A DNA stretch of 48,592 nt, from assembly GCA_963925605.1 (NCBI GenBank), contig CAWURY010000008.1:1-48592 (forward strand). Direction: 5' to 3'. The stretch's first letter is position 1. The number at the start of each line of letters is the position of its first letter. The notes under the pieces were generated by a model. The model worked only from the letters and a program-made list of their open reading frames with translations, was not told where the DNA came from and did not search any database. The stretch comes from Porticoccus sp963925605 (lineage in GTDB: Bacteria > Pseudomonadota > Gammaproteobacteria > Pseudomonadales > Porticoccaceae). Both the position numbers and the translations under genes were made by a program. This document shows, piece by piece, positions 15,652 through 25,367 of the stretch.

Positions 15652-17793
15652 TTATTCAGCTGCCTCTCCTGTGTCTCCCTCGTCAGCTACCGCAATATTT
15701 TGCGCCTCTGCATCTGCCTTTACTTCCTTCATGGAAAGTTTAATCCGTCCGCGGGCATCAACATCAAGTACTTTCACACGAATTTCTTGACCCTCTTTGA
15801 GGTAGTCTGTTACTTTTTCAACACGCTCTTCTGCGATTTGAGAGATATGAAGAAGACCATCTGTACCAGGCATGATAGTAACAAATGCACCAAAATCAAC
15901 AATTCGAGCCACGGTGCCTTCATAAATACGACCTACTTCGGCTTCTGCAGTAATCTCTCCGATACGGAAAATAGCGTCATTGAGTCCATCAGAGTCATCG
16001 CTGTAGATGCGAATAGTCCCGTCGTCACTAATATCAATAGTAGCCCCAGTTGCTTCTGTCAAAGAACGGATAGTAGCTCCGCCCTTACCAATAACATCAC
16101 GGATCTTATCCGCATCAATTTTCATTGTATGATAACGAGGTGCTGCTTCGGATACCTCGTCGCGCGAACTAGCAAGAACCTTGTTCATTTCGCCAAGAAT
16201 ATGCAATCGAGCATGAAGAGCCTGCTCTAACGCGGCCTCCATAATTTCTTCAGTTATACCTTCAATTTTTATATCCATCTGGAGTGCAGTAACGCCTTTC
16301 GCTGTACCTGCAACCTTAAAGTCCATATCACCCAAATGATCTTCGTCGCCTAAAATATCCGTCAATATTGCAAACCCATCTTCTTCCTTAACTAAACCCA
16401 TAGCAATGCCGGCCACTGGAGCCTTGAGTGGGACTCCTGCATCCATCAAGGATAAACTTGCTCCACACACCGAAGCCATTGAGCTGGATCCGTTGGATTC
16501 GGTAATCTCCGATACCACGCGTATAGCGTACGGGAACTCTTCAGGAGAAGGCAGCACCGCATTAATTCCACGTCTGGCTAGCTTGCCATGACCAACTTCA
16601 CGTCGGCCTGTAAATCCCATTCGGCCACACTCGCCAACAGAATAAGGAGGAAAATTGTAATGCAGCATGAAAGAATCTTCACGTTTACCTTCCAAGGCAT
16701 CAATCAGCTGCGCATCTCTCATGGAACCCAAAGTGGTCGTTACTAATGCCTGAGTTTCTCCGCGTGTGAATAACGCAGAGCCATGAGTTTTTGGTAGTAC
16801 GCCAATTGCTACATCAATAGCTCGAACAGTTTTGTTATCACGACCATCAATACGTGGTTCACCCCGGGTAATACGACCACGTACAATTTTTTTCTCAAGT
16901 TTTTTAAAGCCATCGCGCACATCTTCTTCGCTGATACCTGCTATCTCGTTCACTAAACCCATCGCATCGTTACGAAGGCCTTCAAGTAGAGTTACTCTCT
17001 CCTGTTTGTCTGTTGTGCGATAGGCGTTGTCTAGATCGCTACCTATTTTAGAACTAAGCGCATCTGCAAGCTCTACATTCTGTGATGCTGACTGCCAATC
17101 CCATCTCGTTTTAGCGGCCACATCAGCTAGATCAGTGATAACCTGGATCACTGCTTGCATTTCTTGATGCGCAAAAAGTACTGCCCCCAACATAATATCT
17201 TCTGATAGCTCATTGGCCTCTGATTCCACCATTAATACTGCATCTTTAGTGCCAGCTACCACCATATTCAAGTCTGACTCAACCAAATCAGAGTAAGTTG
17301 GGTTCAGGATATAACCAAGGTCTGATGTATAACCGACGCGAGCGCCGCCCACAGGGCCATTAAATGGAACTCCAGAAATAGACAAAGCGGCAGATACCCC
17401 AATCATAGCTACAATATCTGGATCAATATCTTTTTCTGCTGACATTACAGTACAAACTACCTGCACTTCATTTTTGAATCCATCGGGAAACAAAGGACGA
17501 ATAGGGCGATCTATCAGCCTAGAAGTAAGTGTTTCTTTCTCATTTGGTCGACCTTCACGTTTAAAAAATCCACCAGGAATTTTACCGGCAGCATATGCTT
17601 TTTCAATGTAATGGACACCAAGAGGAAAGAAGTCCTGCCCATCCTTAGCTTTCTTATCGGCAACAACCGTACAAAGCACTGATGTCTTGTCCATAGTGCA
17701 CAAAACTGCTGCCGTTGCCTGGCGCGCAATACGGCCAGTTTCTAATGTGACAGTATGTTTTCCATACTGAAATGTTTTTATTACAGGTTTCAT
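15652..17793 (-). CDS. pnp: Polyribonucleotide nucleotidyltransferase
   Basis: 713 residues. Phosphorolytic 3'-to-5' exoribonuclease, degradosome component and global RNA-decay enzyme. Two RNase PH cores (about 1-220 and 310-545; the second contains RGETQALVTTTLG and GRREVGHGKLARR), a KH domain (about 555-615, VIGKGGATIRSL) and an S1 domain (about 620-690, YEGTVARIVDFGAFVTIMPG). The acidic tail ends DEGDTGEAAE. It follows rpsO in the conserved order, with a 230-nt gap that holds strong secondary structure and could mediate autoregulation, as shown for E. coli pnp. Confidence 0.98.
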   Translation of the reverse strand: MKPVIKTFQYGKHTVTLETGRIARQATAAVLCTMDKTSVLCTVVADKKAKDGQDFFPLGVHYIEKAYAAGKIPGGFFKREGRPNEKETLTSRLIDRPIRPLFPDGFKNEVQVVCTVMSAEKDIDPDIVAMIGVSAALSISGVPFNGPVGGARVGYTSDLGYILNPTYSDLVESDLNMVVAGTKDAVLMVESEANELSEDIMLGAVLFAHQEMQAVIQVITDLADVAAKTRWDWQSASQNVELADALSSKIGSDLDNAYRTTDKQERVTLLEGLRNDAMGLVNEIAGISEEDVRDGFKKLEKKIVRGRITRGEPRIDGRDNKTVRAIDVAIGVLPKTHGSALFTRGETQALVTTTLGSMRDAQLIDALEGKREDSFMLHYNFPPYSVGECGRMGFTGRREVGHGKLARRGINAVLPSPEEFPYAIRVVSEITESNGSSSMASVCGASLSLMDAGVPLKAPVAGIAMGLVKEEDGFAILTDILGDEDHLGDMDFKVAGTAKGVTALQMDIKIEGITEEIMEAALEQALHARLHILGEMNKVLASSRDEVSEAAPRYHTMKIDADKIRDVIGKGGATIRSLTEATGATIDISDDGTIRIYSDDSDGLNDAIFRIGEITAEAEVGRIYEGTVARIVDFGAFVTIMPGTDGLLHISQIAEERVEKVTDYLKEGQEIRVKVLDVDARGRIKLSMKEVKADAEAQNIAVADEGDTGEAAE

Positions 17794-17888
17794 AAAATTT
17801 ATTTCCTAATAGTTCTCGATAGCATGAAGCTTTTAACAAAAAACCAGAAATTAAGCTGCTCGCGTTACCAATAGTTACCCGTAAAGTT

Positions 17889-17926
17889 TAGATTTTATTT
17901 ATAATAACTTTTTGATTTAAAATCTA
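17889..17926 (-). other. AT-rich inverted repeat in the pnp leader
   Basis: TAGATTTTA at 17889-17897 pairs with TAAAATCTA at 17918-17926 across a 20-nt loop. It sits about 100 nt upstream of the pnp ATG, where E. coli has its RNase III-cut leader hairpin. The 9-bp, mostly A-T stem is weak. Confidence 0.35.
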
Positions 17927-17987
17927 GATAATTATAGGTAACTCGATCAACCATGACACATAAAGGTGTTATCTCCACTTCCCTTAT

Positions 17988-18023
17988 AGTTACTAACGGC
18001 TCCCAAGGGAGCCGTTAGTAACT
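17988..18023 (-). other. Long perfect hairpin between rpsO and pnp
   Basis: Arms of 17 nt (17988-18004 and 18007-18023) are exactly complementary with only AA between them; the core is ACGGCTCCC/GGGAGCCGT. It begins 2 nt after the rpsO stop. On the minus strand it is followed by ATAAGGGAAG, not a T-run, so it is a poor Rho-independent terminator. An RNA-processing or stabilizing stem is more likely. Confidence 0.75.
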
Positions 18024-18025
18024 GC

Positions 18026-18292
18026 TTAGCGACGCAGTCCAAGCTTAGCAATTAATTGCGTATAGCGGCTAACATCTTTGCCTTTAAGGTAATCAAGCAG
18101 TTTTCTGCGTTGATTTACCATGCGAATTAGACCACGACGCGAATGGTGGTCTTTTTTATGGTCACCAAAATGGCCTTGTAGTTTATTAATATTTGCTGTT
18201 AGCAAGGCTACTTGAACTTCTGGGGAGCCAGTATCACCTTTAGACTGAGCGTTATCTTTAACAATTACTTCTTTTTCTTCTGCATTTAACAT
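18026..18292 (-). CDS. rpsO: 30S ribosomal protein S15
   Basis: 88 residues, the usual length for S15 (primary 16S rRNA binder near helices 20-22, bridge B4). Signature: DTGSPEVQVALLTANINKLQ, then HHSRRGLIRMVNQRRKLLDYL, ending in KLGLRR. The open frame extends four codons to a TTG. The ATG at 18292 is chosen because GGAG lies 7 nt before it and the product starts MLNAEEK as in relatives. Confidence 0.98.
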   Translation of the reverse strand: MLNAEEKEVIVKDNAQSKGDTGSPEVQVALLTANINKLQGHFGDHKKDHHSRRGLIRMVNQRRKLLDYLKGKDVSRYTQLIAKLGLRR

Positions 18293-18364
18293 ATATTTCT
18301 CCAATATGCGACTTTAAGGTTCAGGATGCCCGCGCATATTTACAGGTATCCTAAGAATAAAAAA

Positions 18365-19297
18365 TTAAACTACTAAACGCTTAGGGGCTAGCTTGCCATC
18401 AATTGCAATTTCACCAACACCCAAAAACGAACCCTCTAAATGAAAGACCCGCACTATATCGCCTTCTTTACCTTTGCGATAGGCCTGTGTCGTCATTACG
18501 GCCTGCCCTTGGCAAAAATAAAAAGCAATATCTTCAGGCAAATAAATAGCCATTAGGTGCTGAATCCCAGCATCCATAGGCTTAAGCAAACGATCTAAAC
18601 TGGCTATAAGTCTACACTTGTCTATAGATTCCAACTCCTCCATAGTAATTGAATCTTTTCCATTAAACTGACCAACAGCGTCTCTATGTAGCTTGGATAC
18701 ATAAGCACCACAGCCTAATCGAGAGCCTATGTCTTCAGCCAAGCTTCTAATATAAGTCCCTTTACTACAATGAACTTTTACATCTGCCTCTGGAAATTCA
18801 CCGAAACGAAACTCTGTCATTTCTAAAGAATAAATTATTATATCACGGGCTTTTCTATCTACACTTATTCCCTGTCGAGCCAGCTTATACAATCGCTGCC
18901 CTTCATGTTTGAGTGCGGAGTACATCGAAGGCACCTGCGCAATATTTCCACGAAATTCAGCCAAAACTGCTTCCACTATTTTTGCAGTTAGGCCCTCAGC
19001 ACCCAACTCAGAAACTATCTCTGATCCAGCATCTCCACTAGCGGTAGAGACACCAAAGCGAATGGTTGCATTATACTTTTTATCTGCTTCTAAAAGAAAC
19101 TGAGTAAATTTTGTTGCCTCTCCAAAACAAATTGGCAAAACTCCCGTCGCTAAAGGATCAAGATTGCCAGTATGTCCAGCCTTAGCAGCAAGAAACAAAT
19201 GTCGGACTTTCTGTAATGCGCCATTAGAGGAAATGCCAAGTGGTTTATTTAGCAACAAAATTCCATCAACCTGACGTCCTTTATTGCGGCGCCCCAA
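18365..19297 (-). CDS. truB: tRNA pseudouridine(55) synthase
   Basis: 310 residues. It makes the universal pseudouridine 55 in the T-loop of tRNAs. Catalytic Asp in AGHTGNLDPLATGVLPI (about residues 40-56); YNATIRFG and the LHRDAVGQF segment match the family; a C-terminal PUA-like part ends SFLGVGEIAIDGKLAPKRLVV. Its start lies 2 nt after the rbfA stop, so it belongs to the nusA-infB-rbfA-truB operon, with rpsO next. Confidence 0.96.
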   Translation of the reverse strand: MGRRNKGRQVDGILLLNKPLGISSNGALQKVRHLFLAAKAGHTGNLDPLATGVLPICFGEATKFTQFLLEADKKYNATIRFGVSTASGDAGSEIVSELGAEGLTAKIVEAVLAEFRGNIAQVPSMYSALKHEGQRLYKLARQGISVDRKARDIIIYSLEMTEFRFGEFPEADVKVHCSKGTYIRSLAEDIGSRLGCGAYVSKLHRDAVGQFNGKDSITMEELESIDKCRLIASLDRLLKPMDAGIQHLMAIYLPEDIAFYFCQGQAVMTTQAYRKGKEGDIVRVFHLEGSFLGVGEIAIDGKLAPKRLVV

Positions 19298-19299
19298 TG

Positions 19300-19710
19300 T
19301 TAATCTTCCTCAGAATAGTTTATAGGTTCATCTGGATTTATTTGGCGCTGCTTATCCAGGTATACTGCTCGCTCTATTATAGCCGTCAAATCTTGGGCTC
19401 TTCTGCCACTATAGTCATATATAAAGCGTAGGTGCGGGACGATGCGCAACTGCATTTCACGAGCAACTCTAGTTCGCAAAAATCCCGCAGCGCCATTTAG
19501 TATTTCTGTGGCTTTTCGACTATCTTCTTCAGAAGATAGTCCCACAAAAGTAACGTATACTTTGGCATTAGCAAGATCGCGATTAACCTCTACAGCAGTA
19601 ATATTAGCCATTGCCAATCTGGGGTCACGAACTTCATCACGGATCAATTTAGATAGCTCTCGCTGGAGTGCATCGGACACTCTATCTTTACGTGTAAACT
19701 CTCGAGGCAT
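19300..19710 (-). CDS. rbfA: 30S ribosome-binding factor A
   Basis: 136 residues. Cold-shock-associated factor for late 30S maturation and 16S 5' end processing. KH-like fold with the family start MPREFTRKDRVSDALQREL and the motif VRDPRLAMANITAVEVNRDL. Internal LRIVPHLRFIYDYSG matches the third strand. The acidic tail (NPDEPINYSEED) is common in gammaproteobacteria. It sits 15 nt after infB. Confidence 0.97.
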   Translation of the reverse strand: MPREFTRKDRVSDALQRELSKLIRDEVRDPRLAMANITAVEVNRDLANAKVYVTFVGLSSEEDSRKATEILNGAAGFLRTRVAREMQLRIVPHLRFIYDYSGRRAQDLTAIIERAVYLDKQRQINPDEPINYSEED

Positions 19711-19725
19711 AATTCTGAGCCTTGT

Positions 19726-22278
19726 TTATAGCTTCCGAGCTATCTCTGTAATTTCATAAACTTCAATCTGATCACCAGGTTTGATGTCATTATAATCTTT
19801 GACTCCAATGCCACATTCAACGCCATTTCTAACTTCACTAGCTTCATCTTTAAAGCGCCTCAATGATTCTAATTCGCCTTGATAAATTACTACGCTATCT
19901 CGTAACACTCGGATCGGTTTATGTCGAAAAACTACGCCCTCTATAACCATGCACCCAGCAATCGCACCAAATTTTGGCGACCCAAACACATCGCGCACCT
20001 CAGCGATACCAAGAATTTCTTCTCGCCTTTCGGGAGAAAGTAAGCCACTTAATGCTTGTCTTACGTCATCCAAAACATTGTATATAACATTATAGTATCG
20101 AAGATCTAGCCCTTCTTCTTCTGATAAACGACGGGCTGTATTGTCAGCTCTTACATTAAACCCTATCACTACAGCACGAGCAGAAACTGCCAAATTAATA
20201 TCTGATTCGCTTATACCCCCAACCCCTGAGCAAATAACTTTTATCTCTACTTCTTCATTTCCCATCTCGTGAAGAGCAGCCAATATAGCTTCCAAAGAAC
20301 CTCTAACATCGGCCTTCACCACTATAGGTAAAAGGCTTTTCTCCTGACCACCCTCAAACGTAGCGAACATATTTTCTAATTTTGCAGATTTTTTGCGGGA
20401 AGCCAGCTCATCGCGGGCTCTATTTTTCCGGAATTCTGTCAACTGTTTTGCTTTACGCTCGTCACTTACTACAAGAAATTCATCGCCAGCAGCTGGCGGC
20501 GTGTCCAAACCTAATATTTCTACCGGGATTGAAGGGCCAGCGTCTGTTACTGTTTTTCCTGCCTGATCATTCATCGCTCGAATGCGCCCAAGACTTTCTC
20601 CTGCGAGCACTAAATCTCCTTTTTTTAACTTTCCTGCCTGAACCAAGACTGTTGCAACAGCGCCACGGCCTTTTTCTAGTCTTGACTCGATAACCACTCC
20701 TTTAGCGGGAACATTGCAAGATGCTTTTAATTCGAGTAATTCTGCTTGCAATAAGACCGCTTCCAGCAAATCATCAATACCTTCTCCTGTTTGTGCGGAG
20801 ACCTTAATGAACTGGGTATCCCCGCCCCAACTTTCAGGAATAACACCTGCTGCAGACAGCTCATTAGTTACTTTTTCGGAGTCAGCAGATTCTTTATCAA
20901 TTTTATTTATCGCAACTATAAGAGGAACGCCTGCTGCCCGAGCATGCTGTATCGCCTCTTTAGTTTGCGGCATAACTCCATCATCAGCAGCAACCACCAA
21001 AATAATGACATCTGTACTCTGTGCACCACGAGCACGCATAGCAGTGAAAGCAGCGTGTCCAGGTGTATCCAAAAAGGTAATCATCCCCTTTGGAGTATCT
21101 ACGTGATATGCACCAATATGCTGGGTAATGCCTCCTGCCTCTGCTGAGGCTACTCGACTTTTTCGGATATAATCAAGCAGTGATGTTTTACCATGGTCAA
21201 CATGGCCCATAACGGTAACAACGGGGGCACGTGTCACCAAAACTTCGCTTACTAGAGTCTGCAAAGTATCTATCATCACTTCTTCTTCTTTTGATCCAGA
21301 AACAGAAGTGGCGGTATGACCAAGCTCCTCAGCAACAAGAATCGCAGTATCTTGATCTATAGGCTCATTGATTGAAACTGCGACCCCTAATTTTATTAGA
21401 ACCCTAATAACAACAGTGGCCTTTACTGACATCTTTTTCGCCAAGTCGTTGACAAGAATTTCTTCTGGAATTTCTATGTTGCAAAAAAATTTTTCCACTG
21501 GTTTTTTAAACGTATGCACATTCTTAATCTTAACAATCTTCACACCAGTGCGAAGCCGAGGCTTATTTTCTTCTTCTGATTCCTCTTCAGCTGCTTTCAG
21601 TAGATCTACAATTTTACGTTTGGGCTCTTTTGCCGCGACACGTTTTTTTGATTTTTTAGCTATCTCTTCTTTTTCATCATCAGCAGGAGCGGCATCATAT
21701 ACTTTTACATGCTTTTTAGTGGTCTTTGTTGGCTCTACTGGAGTTTCGCCAACATCACCAGAAGTGGCGTTGGAGCCAGCAGATGCAATGCTCTCTTCGG
21801 CTGATTGATTTTTCTTCTCTTCATCGCTAGAGCCAGAATCTTCTATAATTTTTTGAGATTGCGCTTCTGCTGAGCGACGAGAAATTATTGCCGCTTGCCT
21901 TTGCTCTTCAGCATCAATAGTTATAATTTTTAGATTTTTGTTTTCATTAGCAACCACTTGATCTTCAGGATTGATCACAATCTCATCATCATGCTTCACA
22001 TAAGTTCGTTTTTTGCGAACCTCAACATTAACTGTTTTTCTGCCAGAATTTGTTTTCAGAGTGCTTAGAGTTTTTCGCTTGAGTGTAATTTTCTTTGACT
22101 CACCAGATAGGTCGCCATGCATACTTTTCAAGTATACTAGCAATACTTGCTTGTCTTGGTCATCAACAACCGCATCAGGCTTATCTTGCGGTAAGCCCGC
22201 TTCCCGCATTTGACTCAGCAGGCGATCCGCAGACGTTCCCACAAGCTTGGCAAGCTCACTTACAATAACTTCAGCCAT
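19726..22278 (-). CDS. infB: Translation initiation factor IF-2
   Basis: 850 residues. GTPase that places fMet-tRNA on the 30S subunit and promotes subunit joining. N-terminal IF2_N domain (MAEVIVSELAKLVG), a long charged linker rich in Lys/Glu/Ser (about 75-260), a second IF2_N (EILVNDLAKKMSVKA), then the G domain with GHVDHGKTSLL (G1), DTPGHAAF (G3) and NKID (G4), and the domain II-IV end. ATG 22278 is used because AGGA lies 6-7 nt upstream; a TTG one codon earlier is open. The linker is the most variable part, as usual. Confidence 0.98.
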   Translation of the reverse strand: MAEVIVSELAKLVGTSADRLLSQMREAGLPQDKPDAVVDDQDKQVLLVYLKSMHGDLSGESKKITLKRKTLSTLKTNSGRKTVNVEVRKKRTYVKHDDEIVINPEDQVVANENKNLKIITIDAEEQRQAAIISRRSAEAQSQKIIEDSGSSDEEKKNQSAEESIASAGSNATSGDVGETPVEPTKTTKKHVKVYDAAPADDEKEEIAKKSKKRVAAKEPKRKIVDLLKAAEEESEEENKPRLRTGVKIVKIKNVHTFKKPVEKFFCNIEIPEEILVNDLAKKMSVKATVVIRVLIKLGVAVSINEPIDQDTAILVAEELGHTATSVSGSKEEEVMIDTLQTLVSEVLVTRAPVVTVMGHVDHGKTSLLDYIRKSRVASAEAGGITQHIGAYHVDTPKGMITFLDTPGHAAFTAMRARGAQSTDVIILVVAADDGVMPQTKEAIQHARAAGVPLIVAINKIDKESADSEKVTNELSAAGVIPESWGGDTQFIKVSAQTGEGIDDLLEAVLLQAELLELKASCNVPAKGVVIESRLEKGRGAVATVLVQAGKLKKGDLVLAGESLGRIRAMNDQAGKTVTDAGPSIPVEILGLDTPPAAGDEFLVVSDERKAKQLTEFRKNRARDELASRKKSAKLENMFATFEGGQEKSLLPIVVKADVRGSLEAILAALHEMGNEEVEIKVICSGVGGISESDINLAVSARAVVIGFNVRADNTARRLSEEEGLDLRYYNVIYNVLDDVRQALSGLLSPERREEILGIAEVRDVFGSPKFGAIAGCMVIEGVVFRHKPIRVLRDSVVIYQGELESLRRFKDEASEVRNGVECGIGVKDYNDIKPGDQIEVYEITEIARKL

Positions 22279-22307
22279 CAATATTCCTCAATTTTCAGCC
22301 TTCTAGA

Positions 22308-23801
22308 TCAACTAATGCTGTCTTCGTCAGCAAACCAGGGTGCACGTGCAGTCATAATCAATTCGGCAGCTCGCTTTTCATCCATACCGTCAATATTTAG
22401 CAAATCATCTACTGCTTGTTCCGCTAAATCTTCCATCGAGATGATATGACAAGCAGCTAACTTTCTTGCAAGCTCTCCATCCATGCCATCCATTGCCAGC
22501 AAGTCTTCTGCCGGATACAAGATATCTTGCTCCGAAGATAGGGCTATCGACAACAAGGCATCTTTAGCTCTAGCGCGCAGTTGTTCTACTAAATCCTCAT
22601 CAAATCCGTCGATGCCTGCCATCTCTTCCAGTGGAACATAAGCTACTTCCTCAAGAGAGGTAAATCCCTCTTCAACCAAAACTGCAGCCATATCTTCGCC
22701 TATATCAAGTTTTTCTTGCAAAAATCTCACTAGGTCTTGGGACTCTTTTTCTTGCTTGCTTTGAGCCTCATCAATTGTCATTACATTGATTTTCCATCCA
22801 GTCAGCTCAGACGCAAGACGCACATTTTGCCCACTACGACCAATAGCCATTGCTAAAGAGCTTGCTGAAACAGCTACATCCATCGAGATTGAGTCTTCGT
22901 CAACAACAATAGACTCGACCTCAGCTGGGGCCATTGCATTAATGACAAATTGCGCAGGATTGTCGTCCCAGAGGACAATATCTATTCTCTCTCCATCTAG
23001 CTCGTTAGACACTGCCTGCACTCGTGCGCCTCTCATCCCTATACAAGCACCGATGGGGTCTATTCGCCCATCATTAGTTTTTACCGCAATCTTTGCTCTT
23101 GAGCCTTGATCTCTAGCAGCCCCACGAATCTCAATAACTTGTTCTGCAATTTCCGGGACCTCAATACTAAATAACGCTATCAGCATTTCATTGCATTTAC
23201 GGCTAAGAAAGAGTTGCGGGCCCCTATTGTCAGTATTAATTCCTTGCAATATGGCTCTTACTCTGTCATTTACTCGAAATACTTCACGTCCGACCAATTC
23301 TTCACGAGGCAAAATACCTTCAGCATTATTGCCAAGATCAATAAGCACATTATCACGTGTTACTTTCTTCACGGTTCCACTGACTAATTTTCCGACTTGT
23401 TCGCGAAATAAATCAACAACCAGGGCTCGTTCGGCATCTTTCACTTTTTGAACTATTACTTGTTTTGCAGTTTGAGTGGCAATTCTCCCGAAACCAATAT
23501 CTTCAATTTTTTCTTCAAAGACATCGCCAGCCTTAAGTTTAATATTTTTTTCGTGAGCCTCCTCAATAGTTAATTGAGTGCCAAGCTCAGCCATAGTTTC
23601 GTCAGCCATCACTGTCCACCAACGAAAAGACTCATAGCTGCCCGTCTCGCGATCAATCACCACGCGAATATTAGAATCTTCGTCATAGCGTTTCTTTGTC
23701 GCCACCACCAAAGCCTGCTCTATGGCTGCAAAAATAACTTCCGAAGATACGCCTTTCTCATTTGAGACGGCTTCTGCCACCATCAAAATTTCTTTATTCA
23801 T
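22308..23801 (-). CDS. nusA: Transcription termination/antitermination protein NusA
   Basis: 497 residues, full-length gammaproteobacterial form. N-terminal RNAP-binding domain (MNKEILMVAEAVSNEKGVSS), S1 domain (about 135-200, LVSGTVKKVTRDNVLIDLG), two KH domains (PIGACIGMRGARVQAVSNEL and AIGRSGQNVRLASELTGW), and two C-terminal acidic repeats (DMAAVLVEEGFTSLEEVAYV and ELARKLAACHIISMEDLAEQ) that bind the alpha subunit or NusG/lambda N. It lies between rimP and infB, the classic order. Confidence 0.98.
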   Translation of the reverse strand: MNKEILMVAEAVSNEKGVSSEVIFAAIEQALVVATKKRYDEDSNIRVVIDRETGSYESFRWWTVMADETMAELGTQLTIEEAHEKNIKLKAGDVFEEKIEDIGFGRIATQTAKQVIVQKVKDAERALVVDLFREQVGKLVSGTVKKVTRDNVLIDLGNNAEGILPREELVGREVFRVNDRVRAILQGINTDNRGPQLFLSRKCNEMLIALFSIEVPEIAEQVIEIRGAARDQGSRAKIAVKTNDGRIDPIGACIGMRGARVQAVSNELDGERIDIVLWDDNPAQFVINAMAPAEVESIVVDEDSISMDVAVSASSLAMAIGRSGQNVRLASELTGWKINVMTIDEAQSKQEKESQDLVRFLQEKLDIGEDMAAVLVEEGFTSLEEVAYVPLEEMAGIDGFDEDLVEQLRARAKDALLSIALSSEQDILYPAEDLLAMDGMDGELARKLAACHIISMEDLAEQAVDDLLNIDGMDEKRAAELIMTARAPWFADEDSIS

Positions 23802-23822
23802 TTTTCAGCCTCGCAACCGCCC

Positions 23823-24275
23823 TTAGAATGGATGGACAATATTCGCCTTATCAATACTATTAATTGGAAAGATAAATTGGCAGCCATCGGCTGTCAACAA
23901 AACGTTTTCTCCCTCTATACCATTTAAGCACCCTTTAAAATTACGTCTGCCTTCATAAGGTAAGCGTAATCTTAAAACAACTTTTTCGCCCTTATACTGT
24001 TCATACTGAACCAGTGTATATAATGGTCTGTTTAGACCAGGAGAAGACACCTCCAATGTATATTCACTAGTGATTAAATCTTCAACGTCAAGCAAACTGG
24101 CAACCTGTCGGCTTACTTTTTCACAATCTTCAACTGTAATAGGGTCGTTTTCAATATATATTCTAAGCATGGCGCTACGCCCAGAAGACAAATACTCCAA
24201 TCCCCAAAACCTGCATCCCATAGCATCTACCACTGGGACAACTAAAGCTACAAGTGCATCCTGTCTCGTTGCCAC
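23823..24275 (-). CDS. rimP: Ribosome maturation factor RimP
   Basis: 150 residues from a GTG start. It is required for efficient 30S assembly. Family landmarks: LRIYIENDPITVEDCEKVSRQV (about 34-55) and YTLEVSSPGLNRPLY (about 76-90), then a small SH3-like C-terminal half (VLRLRLPYEGRRNFKGCL). It is the first protein gene of the rimP-nusA-infB unit, just downstream of the tRNA-fMet terminator. Confidence 0.95.
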   Translation of the reverse strand: MATRQDALVALVVPVVDAMGCRFWGLEYLSSGRSAMLRIYIENDPITVEDCEKVSRQVASLLDVEDLITSEYTLEVSSPGLNRPLYTLVQYEQYKGEKVVLRLRLPYEGRRNFKGCLNGIEGENVLLTADGCQFIFPINSIDKANIVHPF

Positions 24276-24340
24276 TAAAACCTCTCGACTTTCTCAACTA
24301 AGTCGACACTCAGTTACTTTTTGATAACTTCGGCCGCCTA

Positions 24341-24365
24341 ACAAAAAGCCCCTAAAAGGGGCTTT
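24341..24365 (-). terminator. Intrinsic terminator after tRNA-fMet
   Basis: AAAGCCCC (24345-24352) and GGGGCTTT (24358-24365) pair over a 5-nt loop. The minus strand continues with five Ts (24343-24347 region). It lies 57 nt downstream of the tRNA and 65 nt before rimP. Confidence 0.85.
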
Positions 24366-24421
24366 GTGAACATGAACTATTTCATCACGTCAACATAGGA
24401 AAATTATCCTATGTAAATATT

Positions 24422-24498
<77 letters not shown>

Positions 24499-24734
24499 AC
24501 AAATTTTTTCAACTCAACTTAACTGTATAGTCTTAAAAAGATCACAATTATCACCAAGTTATAATCCTTAAAAGGTTTCGTCTCACAACTTCTGCGTAAC
24601 ACCTCTAAGGGGCCGAGATTATAGAGCTCGCATTACATCTGGTCAAGGTAAACCCCCTGTAAATATCCAGTCTTTTCTTTATCATTTTTAATTACTAGCG
24701 ATACAGTTCGGATAGAACACTGGCTCAACTACTT

Positions 24735-25367
24735 CTAACGACAAATTGGCCAAATCTGATAGAAATGCCTGCATCTGAATTTTGCTTCACAGCTAGCAAG
24801 CTGTCCTTGGTAGATTTTTACTTGATGATCAACTTTTTTTGCAATTTTACGCAATGCATTTTTTTTAAGGTAACTTTTTCGTTTATAGCCACCGCGGCCT
24901 TCATGGTAAGCCAAGTACAGATGCTCAGCATTAGCACTGCTAATGCCCAAATTTTCTCGACTTTTTTTGTTATACCAGCCAATAAAATCAGTGGCATATT
25001 TCATATGGGATCTTCTTGAAAAAAGAGACCCTCTTTCTTTTTCATATTCTGACCACACTTCATTCTGAGCCTGCGCATAACCATATGCAGAAGAAGACCT
25101 AAACCAAGGAATTATCCCCAACAATTTATCTCTCGGTGGTTTTATGTCATGCCTGAAAGATGACTCCTGTTTAACAAATGCAATCTGGGTAGAGATACTT
25201 GTTCCCCATTTTTCTTGAGAATCTCTAGCATAATCATACCATTCTGGGTTCTCTTCAAATATAGAGCAAATATTAGACTGATTGCTGGGCGGCTGAGGAC
25301 TAGAGAACATGCAGCCAGTCAGAAGCATGCCCAGAAAAAAAATTGTTAGCAGGATTTTTTTTGGCAT
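24735..25367 (-). CDS. SLT-domain lytic transglycosylase lipoprotein
   Basis: 210 residues. Signal peptide MPKKILLTIFFLGMLLTGC with a lipobox at about residues 16-19, so it is a lipoprotein. The SLT (lysozyme-like) domain has the catalytic glutamate in FVKQESSFRHD (about residue 68), the SAYGYAQAQNEVW block in place of the usual GLMQ motif, and the AYHEGRGGY end motif. Predicted to cut murein glycan strands in the periplasm. The family resembles the COG4764 proteins of gammaproteobacteria. Together with the next small gene it is placed between the tRNA-Leu and tRNA-fMet genes. Confidence 0.85.
   Translation of the reverse strand: MPKKILLTIFFLGMLLTGCMFSSPQPPSNQSNICSIFEENPEWYDYARDSQEKWGTSISTQIAFVKQESSFRHDIKPPRDKLLGIIPWFRSSSAYGYAQAQNEVWSEYEKERGSLFSRRSHMKYATDFIGWYNKKSRENLGISSANAEHLYLAYHEGRGGYKRKSYLKKNALRKIAKKVDHQVKIYQGQLASCEAKFRCRHFYQIWPICR

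Noticed and set aside
20714..21147. Long plus-strand frames opposite infB
   Set aside because: They mirror the conserved G-domain codons of infB; no family resemblance.
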